The position numbers and the translations under genes were made by a program. From Rhizomys pruinosus (taxonomy: Eukaryota > Chordata > Mammalia > Rodentia > Spalacidae): a stretch of DNA of 64,000 nucleotides. Below, piece after piece: positions 43,931 to 54,379 of the stretch (position 1 is the stretch's first letter; every line of letters starts with the position of its first letter). The notes below the pieces were generated by a model that saw nothing but the letters and a program-made list of their open reading frames with translations, did no database searches and was not told the origin of the DNA. The stretch is taken from the NCBI GenBank assembly GCA_009823505.1, contig VZQC01005897.1:761161-825160 (forward strand), in the 5' to 3' direction.

Positions 43931-44312
43931 TATTTGTGTCTGAGCTACTATAACAAAATACTTGAGACTGGGTACTTCACAAAGGACAGAAATCAATTTT
44001 CTCATAGTCTGAAGAGTGAGAAGTTTAAAAATCAAAAGGATGTCAGTTTCAATTGTTTGGTAAGGGCTGCCTTCTGCTTTCAAGATGGTGCCTTGTTGCT
44101 GCATCCTCTGGAGGAGAGAACACTGTGTCCTCACATAGCTGAAGGCAGAAAAATAAGAGCGGTTAAATGTTGTTAAGTCCTTTCTATAAAGGTTTTCATC
44201 CTGTTCATGAAGGAGGAGTCCTTGTGGCCTCACCCCATAATATTTTCATTACACTGAACATAACTTTGTTCTGGGGGAGACCCACTCCACCATAGCACTA
44301 AGGTACATTTAC
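43931..44312 (-). mobile_element. MaLR-type solo LTR, old
   Basis: Antisense LTR with the characteristic ACTATAACAAAATACTTGAG and ACTGGGTACTTCACAAAGGA start (read backwards), TTGCTGCATCCTCTGG, ATCCTGTTCATGAAGGAGGA and TTGTGGCCTCACCCCATAAT. Matches MST/MLT1-type MaLR LTRs as I recall them. Non-coding; the 114-residue frame across it is incidental. Confidence 0.8.
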
Positions 44313-45116
44313 TGTAGAAGCTGGCCACCAAATCAGGGCTCTTGACTACTTGTTCATTTTCAATAAAAAAACAGAATGCTCACAGAGCTCAATTTTATTT
44401 TAGCAAAAGGATACAAATCAGAACCTTCTAGAGATCAGGCAAGATCTGGGAGGGTTTTAGGCTACCATTACCCTCTGGAATGTTTTACCTCCCAGCACAC
44501 TGATAGACCACAATACACAGAGCATTGCTAACCAGGAAATCTCATCTAAACCTTTACTATCGACAGTCATTGTTTGGGCTTGATAACTATTCATGTGGTT
44601 TGCTGTTTTACTTGCTTCCCTCCCGATTTCAGGCTAATATCTTTATCCTCTTGTCCTCGGGAAGTTAGACTCTAAGTGACTTGTGTTAAAACCCATGTCA
44701 TAAATCACATTGTCAGAGGGTGCAAGCTCCCATGTAAACAAGGACACTCAGATGCTTCAGGACATTCCAGGCCTCTAGGGATCTCCCAGCAGCAAGGGTC
44801 AGAACCTTCCTTAAGTAAAGTTCATTCTTATGTACATACATTCCAAACCTGATACAGAGTATGCCTCTAAAATTCTCACTACCTGATGAACTTTGGAAAT
44901 TTTAAGATTTAGTGCAAGATTTGAAGAATATCTCTTCTTCTTACATGACAAAGAATATGTATTTTCATTAAGAGATATAAAAAAAGAAATATTCTAAGCT
45001 AGTTAGCCTTGGCAGTGAATCTCTCCCAAATTGTTTATAAAACAGAAATAGCAAAGAAAAAAATTAAATGCCTGAGCATAACATCTACAACTAACCTGAT
45101 AAGTATTCTCAGGTCC
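44313..45116. other. Unique DNA, possibly an unrecognised LTR relic
   Basis: 44390-44830 has LTR-like text (GCAAAAGGATACAAATCAGA, CAGGACATTCCAGGCCTC, AGAACCTTCCTTAAG) that I cannot assign. No coding feature. Confidence 0.3.
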
Positions 45117-45131
45117 AAAAATATAAACAAG

Positions 45132-45352
45132 GGCCTGGAGAAATGGCTCAGTGGTTAAGAGCACTTGCTGTCTTGCAGAGGACACGGATTAATTCCCAGC
45201 GCTCACTCACATGGCAGCAATTGTCCATAACTCCAGTTCCAGGTGGATCTAACATCCTCTTCTGACTCTCGGAGGCATTGCATGAGACTGGTGCACTTAT
45301 ACACCTGCAGGCAATGCAGTCTTACACACAAAATAATAATAAATAAAATATT
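45132..45352 (+). mobile_element. B3-like SINE (S-type), 15-bp TSD
   Basis: Sense copy with exact TSD AAAAATATAAACAAG at 45117-45131 and 45353-45367. Single AACTCCAGTTCCAGGTGG block. Confidence 0.95.
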
Positions 45353-45367
45353 AAAAATATAAACAAG

Positions 45368-46279
45368 TGATGGCAAAATAACTCAGCTGTGTAAGATCTT
45401 TCCAGATCTGTGCAGGGGAAAGCTGGAGTAGGCAGCAGTCACCCTGAGATTAGAGAACCGTAGACTCAACAATGGGTATTCACTGCCCAGTGCCAGGATG
45501 GGATCTCACAAGACAATGGGAAACAGAGTTTTAGAGAAGAGACTTTTTTAGAGTCCAGTTTTCAGGAGCAGAAAAGACAGCAGGGTCAGAAATGCTGGAT
45601 TTTTAGGGTTTCCAGTTTACAAAGACTAAAGACCCAAGTTACATTAGAACAAAGTCACCCTTAGTAGAAATTGTTTGGAGTAGAACCTGAGTTAAACCTG
45701 ACAGAGGCAGTGAAGAAAGGAAAGAGAAGGTCTCAATAGAAGAGGAAAGGAGGGTAAGGGTGAAGATCCCTAGTAGCTTGTCATTCCTGGAAAAGAGTAG
45801 AAAAGGGGTTCCTAGAACTGGAGTGTCCCATTCAAACTCACTGCTGCCTGCTGAATGAAGGAGTAGACACTTCTCACCTACTATAAGGAATAAACAAGAG
45901 TTGCAGCTTAATCTCATACAGGTTTATTGTAAAGCAAAATAAAATAAAATGGACAATAGCAGTTGCTGAGAGCATGAAATATGACACACAGAGAAGAGAA
46001 GAAAGCTTCAAGGAACTGAAATGCAAAAATCTGTGTTTGGTGCTTTTAAATCCTGTCCCTGGCTTAATCTCAACAAGTACAGGCTGAGACCATGAACAGG
46101 CAGGGAAAGCTGAGAAGAGAGACCAGTGTCGTACACAGCTGGGCAAGTTGAGGCTGTGGACTAAAAGACCTCAGATGATGCCCACACACTCTCTTGATGC
46201 CCAAGAAAAGCAAAATCTGATGAGCAAAGTTCAGCGGCCCCAGATTAGAGCTGCCATAGGAAAGCTCATAAAAATCCAT
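45368..46279. other. Unique DNA
   Basis: No gene; frames of 90-92 residues on the minus strand are unsupported. Confidence 0.4.
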
Positions 46280-46297
46280 AAAATTGTCCAAAATCCA

Positions 46298-46451
46298 GCC
46301 GGGTGTGGTGGTGCACGCCTTTAATCCTAGCACTTGGGAGGCAGAGGCAGGCGGATCTTTGTGAGTTCAAGGCCATCCTGGTCTACAGAGCGAGTTCCAG
46401 GCCAGCTGGGTCTACAGGGAGACCCTGTCTCGAAAAGACCAAAAAATAAAA
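46298..46451 (+). mobile_element. B1 SINE
   Basis: Sense copy with an 18-bp exact TSD, AAAATTGTCCAAAATCCA, at 46280-46297 and 46452-46469. Confidence 0.98.
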
Positions 46452-46469
46452 AAAATTGTCCAAAATCCA

Positions 46470-46984
46470 ATTAAATTTCCTGGATATGGAGAGAAAGCAG
46501 ATGAAGGAGCCTAACATTTAGAGGAGAATAATTCAATAATGAGGAGACATGGTAGAAGTTGTATATTATCAGACTTGGATGTTAAGACAGGTGTCTTTGA
46601 GGATACCAAGTAAAACATAAACAGAATGGAAGGATACAATAAATCTTAAGAATGAAATGGAAAAAAAATTTTTAAAAAGCCAGTGAGGATATTGAAACTG
46701 ATAAAGAATCTGAAATACAAAAAAACAAAATCAGGGTAGATCTAAACGCCAATCCCACAAATGAAAATAAAATACCATAGAACTTTAAGAGAGATTAATT
46801 AAAATATCCCATCTGAAGACAACAAATACAGAAAGTTGATGGAAAATGAATAAAGTCTTGGGAACTTGGAGAACAAAAACATGGAAGCTGACAGGTAAAC
46901 AGGTAGAAACTAAATATAAATTTGCACTTTAACAGTCATTTTATTTTCTTCAGTGATGCCATAGAAATTTAATGAAGGAAAAAA
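46470..46984. other. A-rich DNA, possibly old L1
   Basis: A-rich sequence leading into the L1 fragments at 46985. Possible older L1 but not alignable by eye. Confidence 0.35.
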
Positions 46985-47230
46985 TAGACTTTTCAACAAA
47001 TAGAACTGAAATAACTGGATATCTTCAGAAAAAATAACCTTGATCCATATCTCACGGTACACAAAAAGTTCAAATTAGAAAATAAACTAGTATACAAACT
47101 ACAAAACTATAAGAAGGAAAAAATAATTTTAACCTTGGAAAAGGTAAATGATTTTATAAGATAGAAAAACTATAAGCCATAAGGGAAAATGAAAATTGAT
47201 GGACTTCATAAAAATTAAAATTTTCTGTTC
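46985..47230 (+). pseudogene. Old LINE-1 ORF2 fragment
   Basis: TTCAACAAATAGAACTGAAA, AACTGGATATCTTCAG, GATCCATATCTCACGGTACA and GATGGACTTCATAAAAATTA are L1 ORF2 text covering the region before the C-terminal domain. Many stops. The same ORF2 region restarts at 47231, so two L1 pieces overlap in coverage. Confidence 0.75.
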
Positions 47231-48235
47231 AACATGGTGTTAGGAAAACTGGATTTACATGTGTACAAGAATGAAATTAGACCCCTATGTATCAACCTGC
47301 ACAAAGTCAACTCCAAATGGATAAAAGACCTCAATGTGAAAATCTGAAAGTGTTAGAAGGCAACAGAGGTGCAGGAAAGGGCTTTCTAAATCAGACTTTA
47401 GTTGCTCAGGAATTTGGGTCAACAATCAACAAATAGTACCTCATTAAACTAAAAGTCTTCTGTATAGCTAAGGAAACAATCAGTCTAGTGAAAAGAAGCT
47501 GATAGAGTAGGAGAAAATCTTCACCAACTATACAGGTAACAGAGGATCAATATCCAGAATCCACAAAGAGCTCAAAACATAAAGAAACAAGAAAACAAAT
47601 GACCCAATTAAAAATGGGCTATAGATCTAAATAGAGAACTCTCAAAGAAGAAATGAAAATGGCTAAGAAATATGTTTAAAAGTGTTCAATATCCTTAATA
47701 ACTAGGGAAATGAAAATTAAAGCTACTTTAAGATTTCATCTATCCCTAGTCAAAATGGCTAAGATCAAGAGAACAAATGACAGCAAGTATGGAATTGGTA
47801 TGGGAAAAAGGGAACCGTCATTCACTGTTGGGGGTATTGCAAATTGGTACAACCACTGAGGAAATCAGTATGGAGAAGTCTAAAAACTGAAAATACATCT
47901 AACATATGATCTCATTATACCAGTCCTTGGCATATATCAAAGGACACAACATCCTCCTAAAGGATACTTGTGTAGCCATGTTTGTTGCTGCTCTTTTCAC
48001 AGTAGCTAGGGAATGGAAACAACACAAATGTTCCTCAGTTGATGAATGGATCATGAAAATGTGGGACATTTGCACAATGGAGTTCTACTCAGTGGCAAAG
48101 AAAAATGAGCTAATGAAATTTGAAGGTAAATGGATGGAACTAGAAACCATCAATACTAAGCGAAATAACACAGACTCAGAAAAACAAGCAATGTATATTC
48201 TCTCTCAATTGTGCATCTTAGCTCCAAAGCTTTAG
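47231..48235 (+). pseudogene. LINE-1 ORF2 C-terminal region
   Basis: ORF2 from the AACTGG-type passage to the end. The last 109 codons (47906-48235) stay open and include MKMWDICTMEFYSVAKKN and EGKWMELETI, the L1 C-terminal signature. Upstream frames are interrupted. The 3' UTR continues to about 51890 with two younger insertions. Confidence 0.88.
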
Positions 48236-48486
48236 ATGTGACTATATATCCTGATGTAACCACAGGGGCCAGGACAATGGAAAGTAATCATGGGAATGAA
48301 GGAGACAAAGTAGCTTGAGAGAGGGAGATAGGAGGATACAGGAATATAAAGGGGGACATGGGGGAAATGGGGATATTTTAACAGGGAGGGAATAGGGAGA
48401 ATGATGTGGACAAGAAAGAAGAGATAGATAATGCTTTAGGTGGTTTGAAAAGCCAGAGGGAAATATATTGGTTCCAAAGCATACTG

Positions 48487-48532
<46 letters not shown>

Positions 48533-48949
48533 GTATATAAATAGTACCAGACAGGAGGAACCTCCCTTTGAGTTGTTGGTCAAGGTAGTCAAAGAGACTC
48601 CCAAAATAATAACAAAAGCTATTCCCATAGCCTTTGATTGCCTCCCAGAACTTGAAAGTAAGACCCTATTGCTAAAAGACACAATATACTACATGGGACG
48701 TGTAACAATTGATTTGGAACTGATTTGGAGGCCCTGTCCTTGAAAACCAGCCCTCACAGGATCAAAAGATACTATATAAACTGCCAAGAGAGAAAAGCAA
48801 TGTTTTAATCCAGCTGTAAAGTCTGTGAACCATAGGAATGACCAGCCCAGCAAATAACCTCTGCTGGTGCAGTAGTGGCATCTTTTTTTATTTTGGTGGA
48901 AATCAACAGCTGTCTAATAGGACTTAAGGACTACTCAATAGGAGGGAAC
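48236..48949 (+). mobile_element. LINE-1 3' UTR, first part
   Basis: Follows ORF2 directly: CTATATATCCTGATGTAACC, a purine-rich stretch (48290-48420), (CA)n at 48487-48532 and GTCAAAGAGACTCCCAAAAT. Resembles the long 3' UTR of Lx-type rodent L1 as I recall it, unlike the short G-rich 3' UTR of the other L1 copies here. Confidence 0.7.
48487..48532. repeat. (CA)n microsatellite
   Basis: About 22 uninterrupted CA units inside the L1 3' UTR. Confidence 0.97.
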
Positions 48950-48969
48950 TCATGTGTGCTATTGTAAAC

Positions 48970-49214
48970 GTTTTTTTTTTATTTTATTTATTTTTTTATG
49001 TGTATGAATGTACTGTCTGCATGTAGGTTTGTGCACCCGTGTCGTGCAATGCCGCGGAGGTCAGAAGAGGGTCTCCGATTCCCCGGGAACTAGAGTTCTC
49101 CTGGAATTGGAGTTACAGATGGTTCTCAGCTGCCATGTGGGTGCTGGGGATTGAACCCGGGTCCTCTACAAGAGCAGTCAGTGCTCTTAACCGCTAGGCC
49201 ATCTCTCCAGCCCA
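48970..49214 (-). mobile_element. B2/B3-type SINE (D-type), 20-bp TSD
   Basis: Antisense copy in the L1 3' UTR with a 20-bp exact TSD, TCATGTGTGCTATTGTAAAC, at 48950-48969 and 49215-49234, the longest perfect TSD in the window. Carries the 17-bp duplication. Confidence 0.98.
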
Positions 49215-49234
49215 TCATGTGTGCTATTGTAAAC

Positions 49235-49500
49235 ATAACCAAATACACATAGCCGGAGAGGTCATAGATCTTACAGTAAAACCAACTTTTGCCACATCCC
49301 AAGACAAACATAATTTCTTACTGTATCCTAAATATGTATCCTTATATTTACAGGCAAATGTACCTCTCACCACTCATCAAAAAAGCTTCTTTTTGTAACA
49401 GCTGGAGACTATTAGTACAAAGTTTACAACTGGTCAAACAGAATAAGTGTCTGTCAAGTGCCCAGCCCTAAGTTACACATATATAATGCAACCTCTATAC
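49235..49500 (+). mobile_element. LINE-1 3' UTR, middle part
   Basis: Resumes after the SINE and is interrupted at 49501 by the LTR element; continues at 51495. Confidence 0.6.
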
Positions 49501-49505
49501 CTAAG
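49501..49505 (+). repeat. Left TSD (CTAAG) of LTR element
   Basis: CTAAG immediately before the 5' LTR, repeated at 51490-51494 directly after the 3' LTR. Five base pairs is usual for ERVL-class integration. Confidence 0.93.
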
Positions 49506-49913
49506 TGTGCTGGATAGCTTTAGTGTCAACTTGACACATCTGAGTTGAGGGAGCCTCAATTGGAGAATTGGCTCCATTGGACTGGCCTGTGGCCACATCT
49601 GTGGAGTATTGTCTTGATTGTCGAGCAGTGTGGGAGAGCCCAGCCCACAATGAGTGGTGCCTCCCTGGGCAGGTTGTTGTGTATCTTATAAGAAGGCGGG
49701 CTGGGCATGAGCCAGGGGAGCAAGCCAGTGAACAGCATTCCTCCATGGCCTGTGCTTCAGCTCCTGCCTCCAGGTTCCTGCCCTGAGTTCCTGCCTTGGG
49801 CTCCCTGAGTGATGAACTGTGACCCAGGAGATGTAAGCTGAATAAACCCTTTCCTCCCCAAGTTGGTGTTGGTCAGAGTGTTTTGTCACAGCAATGGAAG
49901 ACAAACTAGAACA
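49506..49913 (+). repeat. 5' LTR
   Basis: Starts TGTGCTGGATAGCTTTAG and ends ACAAACTAGAACA (TG...CA). Contains a TATA-like CTTATAAGAA at 49685-49694 and AATAAA at 49841-49846, a plausible pol II promoter and poly(A) signal. Confidence 0.95.
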
Positions 49914-49918
49914 GAAAT

Positions 49919-49936
49919 TGGTACCAGAGAGTGGGG
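49919..49936 (+). promoter_or_regulatory. Primer binding site, tRNA-Leu type
   Basis: TGGTACCAGAGAGTGGGG, five bases after the 5' LTR. It matches the complement of the 3' end of tRNA-Leu(UAA) (TGGTACCAGGAGTGGGG) with one extra base, the primer choice typical of ERVL. Confidence 0.8.
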
Positions 49937-50150
49937 TATTGCTATGACAGACCTGACCTTGGTGTTTTGGGGAAGGATTGTGGAAGAGTTTGGAACTTTG
50001 GGCTAGAAAGATCATTGAATGCCTAAAGATTGTTGCTGTGGAGCTTGGAGTAGTTTTGCTGAAGGATTTGTAGAAGATGGAGGCCTGGCTTGTGAAGTTT
50101 CTAGTTTCAAAGGGAAGCAGAGATCATCAGGACTGTTTAATCTGTGGGTT

Positions 50151-50324
50151 CTGGTCAACTGGGGCTGAAGAATCAGCTGTAAGTAAAAAGAGACCAGAAC
50201 CTGAAGTGAAATCTTTGTTGTACTGGGACAATTGATGCTGGTTAGCTGGGGCTGAAAAATCAGCTGTAAGTAACAAGAGACCAGCATCACTGTGGTGAAA
50301 TCTTCTGGGAAGAATTTCTTCAGG
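50151..50324 (+). repeat. Internal tandem duplication 1 of the LTR element
   Basis: Two imperfect ~87-bp units, from about 50151 and 50238, sharing GGGGCTGAAGAATCAGCTGT / GGGGCTGAAAAATCAGCTGT and AAGAGACCAG. Confidence 0.8.
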
Positions 50325-50436
50325 GTCAGCACACAGAAGCTGTGTTCCAGAAGGGGCCTGAGCCTCCATCTCAAGCCAGAAGCAGGACTTGGTAGTGTGT
50401 AAGAGTCTCCTATATGGTTCTGGTGTTGAAATTTGA

Positions 50437-50633
50437 GGGGGTCACAGAGAGCAGCCGAGGCTTGGCACTGTGAGAGGTCAGGAAAGACCATTGGTGGAAG
50501 TGCACCTCGGTTGCAGTGAAGACCCCAGGATTGCAGGGGTCATGGAGAGAAGCTGAGGCTTTGCACCAGGAGAGGTCAGAAGAGACCATTGGTGAAGGTG
50601 CTGCCTCAGTTTCAGTGGCGACCCCAGCTTTTT
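50437..50633 (+). repeat. Internal tandem duplication 2 of the LTR element
   Basis: Two imperfect ~99-bp units, from about 50437 and 50536, sharing GGGGTCACAGAGAGCAGCCG / GGGGTCATGGAGAGAAGCTG, GAGGTCAG and GACCATTGGTG. Confidence 0.8.
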
Positions 50634-51081
50634 GGAGATGCCAGGACCATGGGACGACCACCAAGAGCAGCAGCAGGTGTGGAATGGAGTCAGCCTGGGC
50701 CTTCGAGATGAGCTGTGTGTGCCACGGATGGCAGAGTCAGAGAGGGGGAGCTGCCGAAACCCTTTGGAGCCCAGAAGATCGTGAGTGAATCCCAGGTGTC
50801 CAGCCTTGAGCTACTTTGCTGGACTTAGGTTTTGTTTGAGAGTGCCTGATTCTTCCCTTTGAAATAAGACAGTACTTGTTTTGGATTTTACAGCAGCCCA
50901 CAGTTAAGAGACTTTTAATAGACTGAACTTTTAAGCGTTTGGACATTTTAAGGACAGTGGGGCTTTTAAGGTTGTACTGTCTTAGGTTGTGATTAATGTT
51001 AACATCATACTTTGGGGATAAGAACTGGAAAGGTGGTTTAATAGTGATGTGTTTTGTGTGTCAAGTTGACAAGGGGTCAAT

Positions 51082-51489
51082 TGTTCTGGATAGCTTTAGT
51101 GTCAACTTGACACACCTGGGTTAAGGGAGCCTCAGGTGGGGAATTGGCTCCATTGGATTGACCTGTGGCCACATCTGTGGAGTATTCTCTTGATTGTTGA
51201 GCAGTATGGGAGGGCCCAGCCCACAATGAGTGGTGCCTCCCTGGGCAGGTTGTTGTGTACCGTATAAGAAGGCAGGCTGGGCATGAGCCAGGGGAGCAAG
51301 CCAGTGAACAGCATTCCTCCATGGCCTGTACTTCAGCTCCTGCCTCCAGGTTACTGCCCTGAGTTCCTGCCTTGGGCTTCCTAAGTGATGAACTGTGACC
51401 CAGGAGATATAAGCTGAATAAACCCTTTCCTCCCCAAGTTGGTGTTGGTCAGAGTGTTTTGTCACAACAATGGAAGACAAACTAGAACA
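51082..51489 (+). repeat. 3' LTR
   Basis: Starts TGTTCTGGATAGCTTTAG, ends ACAAACTAGAACA, 408 bp as in the 5' LTR, with AATAAA at 51417-51422. Only a short purine run (AAGGGG, about 51071-51076) precedes it, a weak polypurine tract. Confidence 0.95.
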
Positions 51490-51494
51490 CTAAG
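51490..51494 (+). repeat. Right TSD (CTAAG) of LTR element
   Basis: Matches 49501-49505 exactly; L1 3' UTR text resumes with GCTCAAGG. Confidence 0.93.
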
Positions 51495-51895
51495 GCTCAA
51501 GGAAATACAATTTTCCCGACAGCTGGGAAGGTGCTCATGTGAACTTACAGCAATGGTAACAGCATACACAAGATCCAGGAAAAATCCCAGCAGAGGAGTT
51601 GGGAAGCGGGGAAGCCATCCCACCCTTAGCTGAGGAACTATTGGTAACTGATAATTACTGGGAGAGGGGGAGTGGGTTTTCATAAGTGTCTGATGGGAGA
51701 TTGGTCAGCCAGGATCCAGTGCAGAAATGCACAACAAAGGGCATTTGGGGACACAAACTTGACTCAACAGGCCTCAATATATATGATAGGGTTCATGAAA
51801 AGCAGCAGGGGTATATAAGAGGGGTGTAGATAGGAGTGGGGGCCTAAATGTGATCAAAATATATTATATGAAAATTCAATAAAAATAAAAGAAAA
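51495..51895 (+). mobile_element. LINE-1 3' UTR, last part and tail
   Basis: Continues the 48236-49500 3' UTR and ends in ATATTATATGAAAATTCAAT followed by AAAAATAAAAGAAAAAAATG, an L1-like terminus with a decayed A-tail. Confidence 0.65.
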
Positions 51896-51934
51896 AAATG
51901 TTCAACAAAAACATCACTATTAATAAATTACATA

Positions 51935-52190
51935 GAATCCTGACACAGTGCTACATACTTGTAGTCCCAGCTACTCAGGAGGCTGAGGAGGGAGGACTGC
52001 TTGAGCCTATGCGTTTGAGGTCAGTCTGACCAACCCTATCTCAAAAGGAGAGGACAGGTAGAAATATGGCTCCATAGTAGAGAGATTGCCCAACATTCAT
52101 GAGACCCTGGGTTCAAGACTAGCCCTGCAAAGATGAATGAATGAATAAATAAATAAATAAACAAATAATAAATGCATACATAAGAATTTT
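51935..52190 (+). mobile_element. B1/Alu-like monomer plus ID-like unit
   Basis: GTCCCAGCTACTCAGGAGGC and GGCTGAGGAGGGAGGACTGC (7SL-like) are followed by GAGACCCTGGGTTCAAGACT (ID-like) and an AATG/AAATA tail. The B1-then-ID order is that of B1-dID elements, opposite to the ID_B1 copy at 39790-40168. Confidence 0.65.
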
Positions 52191-52313
52191 AAAAATGAAA
52201 TAGCATGCCACATCTTGTAAAAAATTGTGTCCAAAAATATATAAAAATTTCCAATTCAATAATAAAAAGATCACCCACTTTTATGGCAAAACTTATTTTT
52301 TGTCAAGCATTCA
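52191..52313. other. AT-rich unique DNA
   Basis: Nothing seen. Confidence 0.4.
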
Positions 52314-52329
52314 TCCTGATTCCTTTTTT

Positions 52330-52555
52330 TTAAATATTTTATTAATTTATTTTGTATGTGTATGAATGTACTGTCTGCATGCAGGTCTGTTCACCCATGT
52401 TGTGCAATGCCGTGGAGGTCAGAAGAGGGCGCTGGATTCCCCTGGAACTGGAGTTAAAGACAGTTCTCAGCTTCCATGTGGGTGCTGGGGATCGAACCTG
52501 GGACCTCTGCAAGAGCAGTCAGTGCTCTTAACCGCTAGTCCATCACTCCAGCCCC
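52330..52555 (-). mobile_element. B2/B3-type SINE (S-type), paired
   Basis: Antisense copy with flanks CCTGATTCCTTTTTTT and CCTGATTTCTTTTTTT at about 52314 and 52555. It lies next to the following copy. Confidence 0.93.
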
Positions 52556-52571
52556 CCTGATTTCTTTTTTT

Positions 52572-52799
52572 AAATGGTTTTATTTATTTTTTAAGTTATT
52601 TATTCTTGTATGTGTATGAATGTACTGGCTGCATGTAGGTTTGGGCACCTGTGTCGTGCAGTGCCACGGAGGTCAGAAGAGGGTGTCAGATTCCCCTGGA
52701 ACTGGAGTTAAAGCTGCCATGTGGGTGCTGGGGATCATGAACCCGGGTCCTCTGCAAGAGCAGTCGGCACTCTTAACTGCTAGGCCATCTCTCCAGCCC
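52572..52799 (-). mobile_element. B2/B3-type SINE (S-type), paired, short internal deletion
   Basis: Antisense copy ending CATCTCTCCAGCCCT. GGAACTGGAGTTAAAGCTGCC lacks about 15 bases found in other copies between GTTAAAG and GCCATGTGG. Confidence 0.93.
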
Positions 52800-52928
52800 T
52801 ATAGCAAAACCTTTAAAAGCTTAAATAGGCAACATATTTGAGCAGGTACTTCTGAATGTAATAAGTTGAAAATAGTTTTATTAGTTATCAGAGTAATTAA
52901 ATCCACAACTTATTACTATATATGAATT
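52800..52928. other. Unique DNA
   Basis: Nothing seen. Confidence 0.4.
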
Positions 52929-53395
52929 ATTGAGTTAGTGAGGGTTTTCTACCAAACAGAATCAATAGGGGTGGCTCTATGTGTGTGTGTGTGTGTGGTG
53001 TATGTGATTTGTTATAAGCAATTAATTCACAACACTGTGGAAGCTGAAACATCCAACCCCAAGACAGTTAATGGTGTAGTTCCCATAGAATTCCAGGCCA
53101 AATCCAAAGGCCTGGGGAGACAGATAGGAGATGGTATAAGTTCTAGCCTGAGTGCAAATCTAAGGAAGAATGTTCCCCTACTTAGTCTTTAATTTGATTA
53201 AGGATTTCAGTGAGACTTATGAGGCCCACCCAACATTGGGCATTCTTTCTGTGTTATTAATTTACCAATTCAGATATTGATTTTATCTATAAACACTTTC
53301 AGAGCCACAACCCCAAATATTTAACCAAAGATCTGAACATCTCATGGCCCCATCAAGTTGACATAAAATCAACCATGAGAACTAGAATGTCTAAA
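52929..53395 (-). mobile_element. MLT2-type ERVL solo LTR
   Basis: Antisense LTR: GTGAGGGTTTTCTACCAAAC, AGAATCAATAGGGGTGGCTC, a TG microsatellite where other copies have TA/GA repeats, TATGAGGCCCACCCAACATT and CCCCATCAAGTTGACATAAA-ATC-AACCATGAGA at the right edge. Good match to MLT2. Non-coding relic. Confidence 0.85.
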
Positions 53396-54345
53396 ATTAA
53401 GCAAGCTCACTCTTCCAACTATTAGTGAGGACATGGGGTAACATTAACTTTCTTTTTTTAAATTTTTTTATTAATTTTTAAATTTATTTCTGTATGTGTA
53501 TGAATGTACTGTCTGTATGAAAGTCTGTGCATCCGTGTCGTGCAATGCCGCGGAGGTCAGAAGAGGGTGTCGGATTCCCCTGGAACTGGAGTTCTCTTGG
53601 AATTGGAGTTTCAGACGGTTCTCAGCCACCATGTGGGTGCTGGGCATCAAACCCGGGTCCTCTGCAAGAGTGGTCGGCACTCTCAACCACTAGGCCATCT
53701 TTCCAGCCCCAACATTAACTTTCATATGCTGTTGGTGAAAGTATGAATTATACAACCACTTTGCAAATGATCCTCTAAGTTTCTTGTACAATTAAACATA
53801 CAATGTCACTATGGAACAAGGCTATGTTTTAGTATTTACTTAGAAGTTATGAAAGGATATATACCCAAAATGCAAACCAAATAGTTCATAACAGTTTTGT
53901 TCTTAATAACCAGATGTCTTCAACAGAAGAAAGGATTTTCTCAGTGGTAGATTATTTACTCGGTGAAATACAACTCAGTAATGAAAAGGAATGAAATGAC
54001 TTTAATATGCAATAATGTGGAAGAATCTTTAAGACTGCTGAATGAAATGTCAGGCACAAATGAATGCCTGTTGTGGGATACCTTTGGTATAAAGTCTTAT
54101 AACATACAAAGCTAATTTAAGGAATTTAGAGTGCAGGCTACATCTTGCAGAGTAGGTGGGAAAGTGAAAATTGCAGAGATGCATCAAAGAACATTTGGAG
54201 GTGACAGGAATAATTTGTCAAAATTTACCAAAATGAATGCTTAAGGCATTTCACTCTGGAAAAGTTTGGTATATCTGTAAATGTCCATCTTGACCCCTAC
54301 CTATCCCACTACATTAACAATATTGAATTTGTATAGGTAGCATTT
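53396..54345 (+). mobile_element. Old L1M-type LINE-1 3' part, split by a SINE
   Basis: Sense ORF2 C-terminal region: TTCATATGCTGTTGGTGAAA, ACAACCACTTTGCAAATGAT, TCATAACAGTTTTGTTCTTA, CAACTCAGTAATGAAAAGGA and a 3' UTR with GTGGGATACCTTTGGTATAA. Many stops; an ancient copy unrelated to the young rodent L1 type in this window. Confidence 0.75.
53453..53710 (-). mobile_element. B2/B3-type SINE (D-type) in old L1
   Basis: Antisense copy with a 13-bp exact TSD, AACATTAACTTTC, at 53440-53452 and 53711-53723, carrying the 17-bp duplication. Confidence 0.97.
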
Positions 54346-54379
54346 CCAAACATGGGAGGTAAAACAGTAAATAATAACA

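Larger units (their letters stand above)
49506..51489 (+). mobile_element. Complete non-autonomous ERVL-like LTR element
   Basis: A 1984-bp LTR element with both LTRs (408 bp each), a tRNA-Leu-like primer binding site and a 1168-bp internal region. The internal region has no gag, protease, polymerase or envelope-like frame by eye; the 159-residue minus-strand frame there is not retroviral. It must have used enzymes from another element. The LTRs differ at about 22 of 408 positions by my count. It sits in the 3' UTR of an older L1. Overall form fits ERVL/MaLR-type non-autonomous families; the exact family (RMER15-like is my guess) needs a library search. Confidence 0.92.

Noticed and set aside
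43889..44233. 114-residue minus-strand frame
   Set aside because: Lies within the antisense MaLR LTR.
48242..48682. 146-residue minus-strand frame
   Set aside because: Antisense of an L1 3' UTR with a CA microsatellite.
50012..50491. 159-residue minus-strand frame in the LTR element
   Set aside because: Antisense to the element, shows the element's internal duplications and no retroviral motif.
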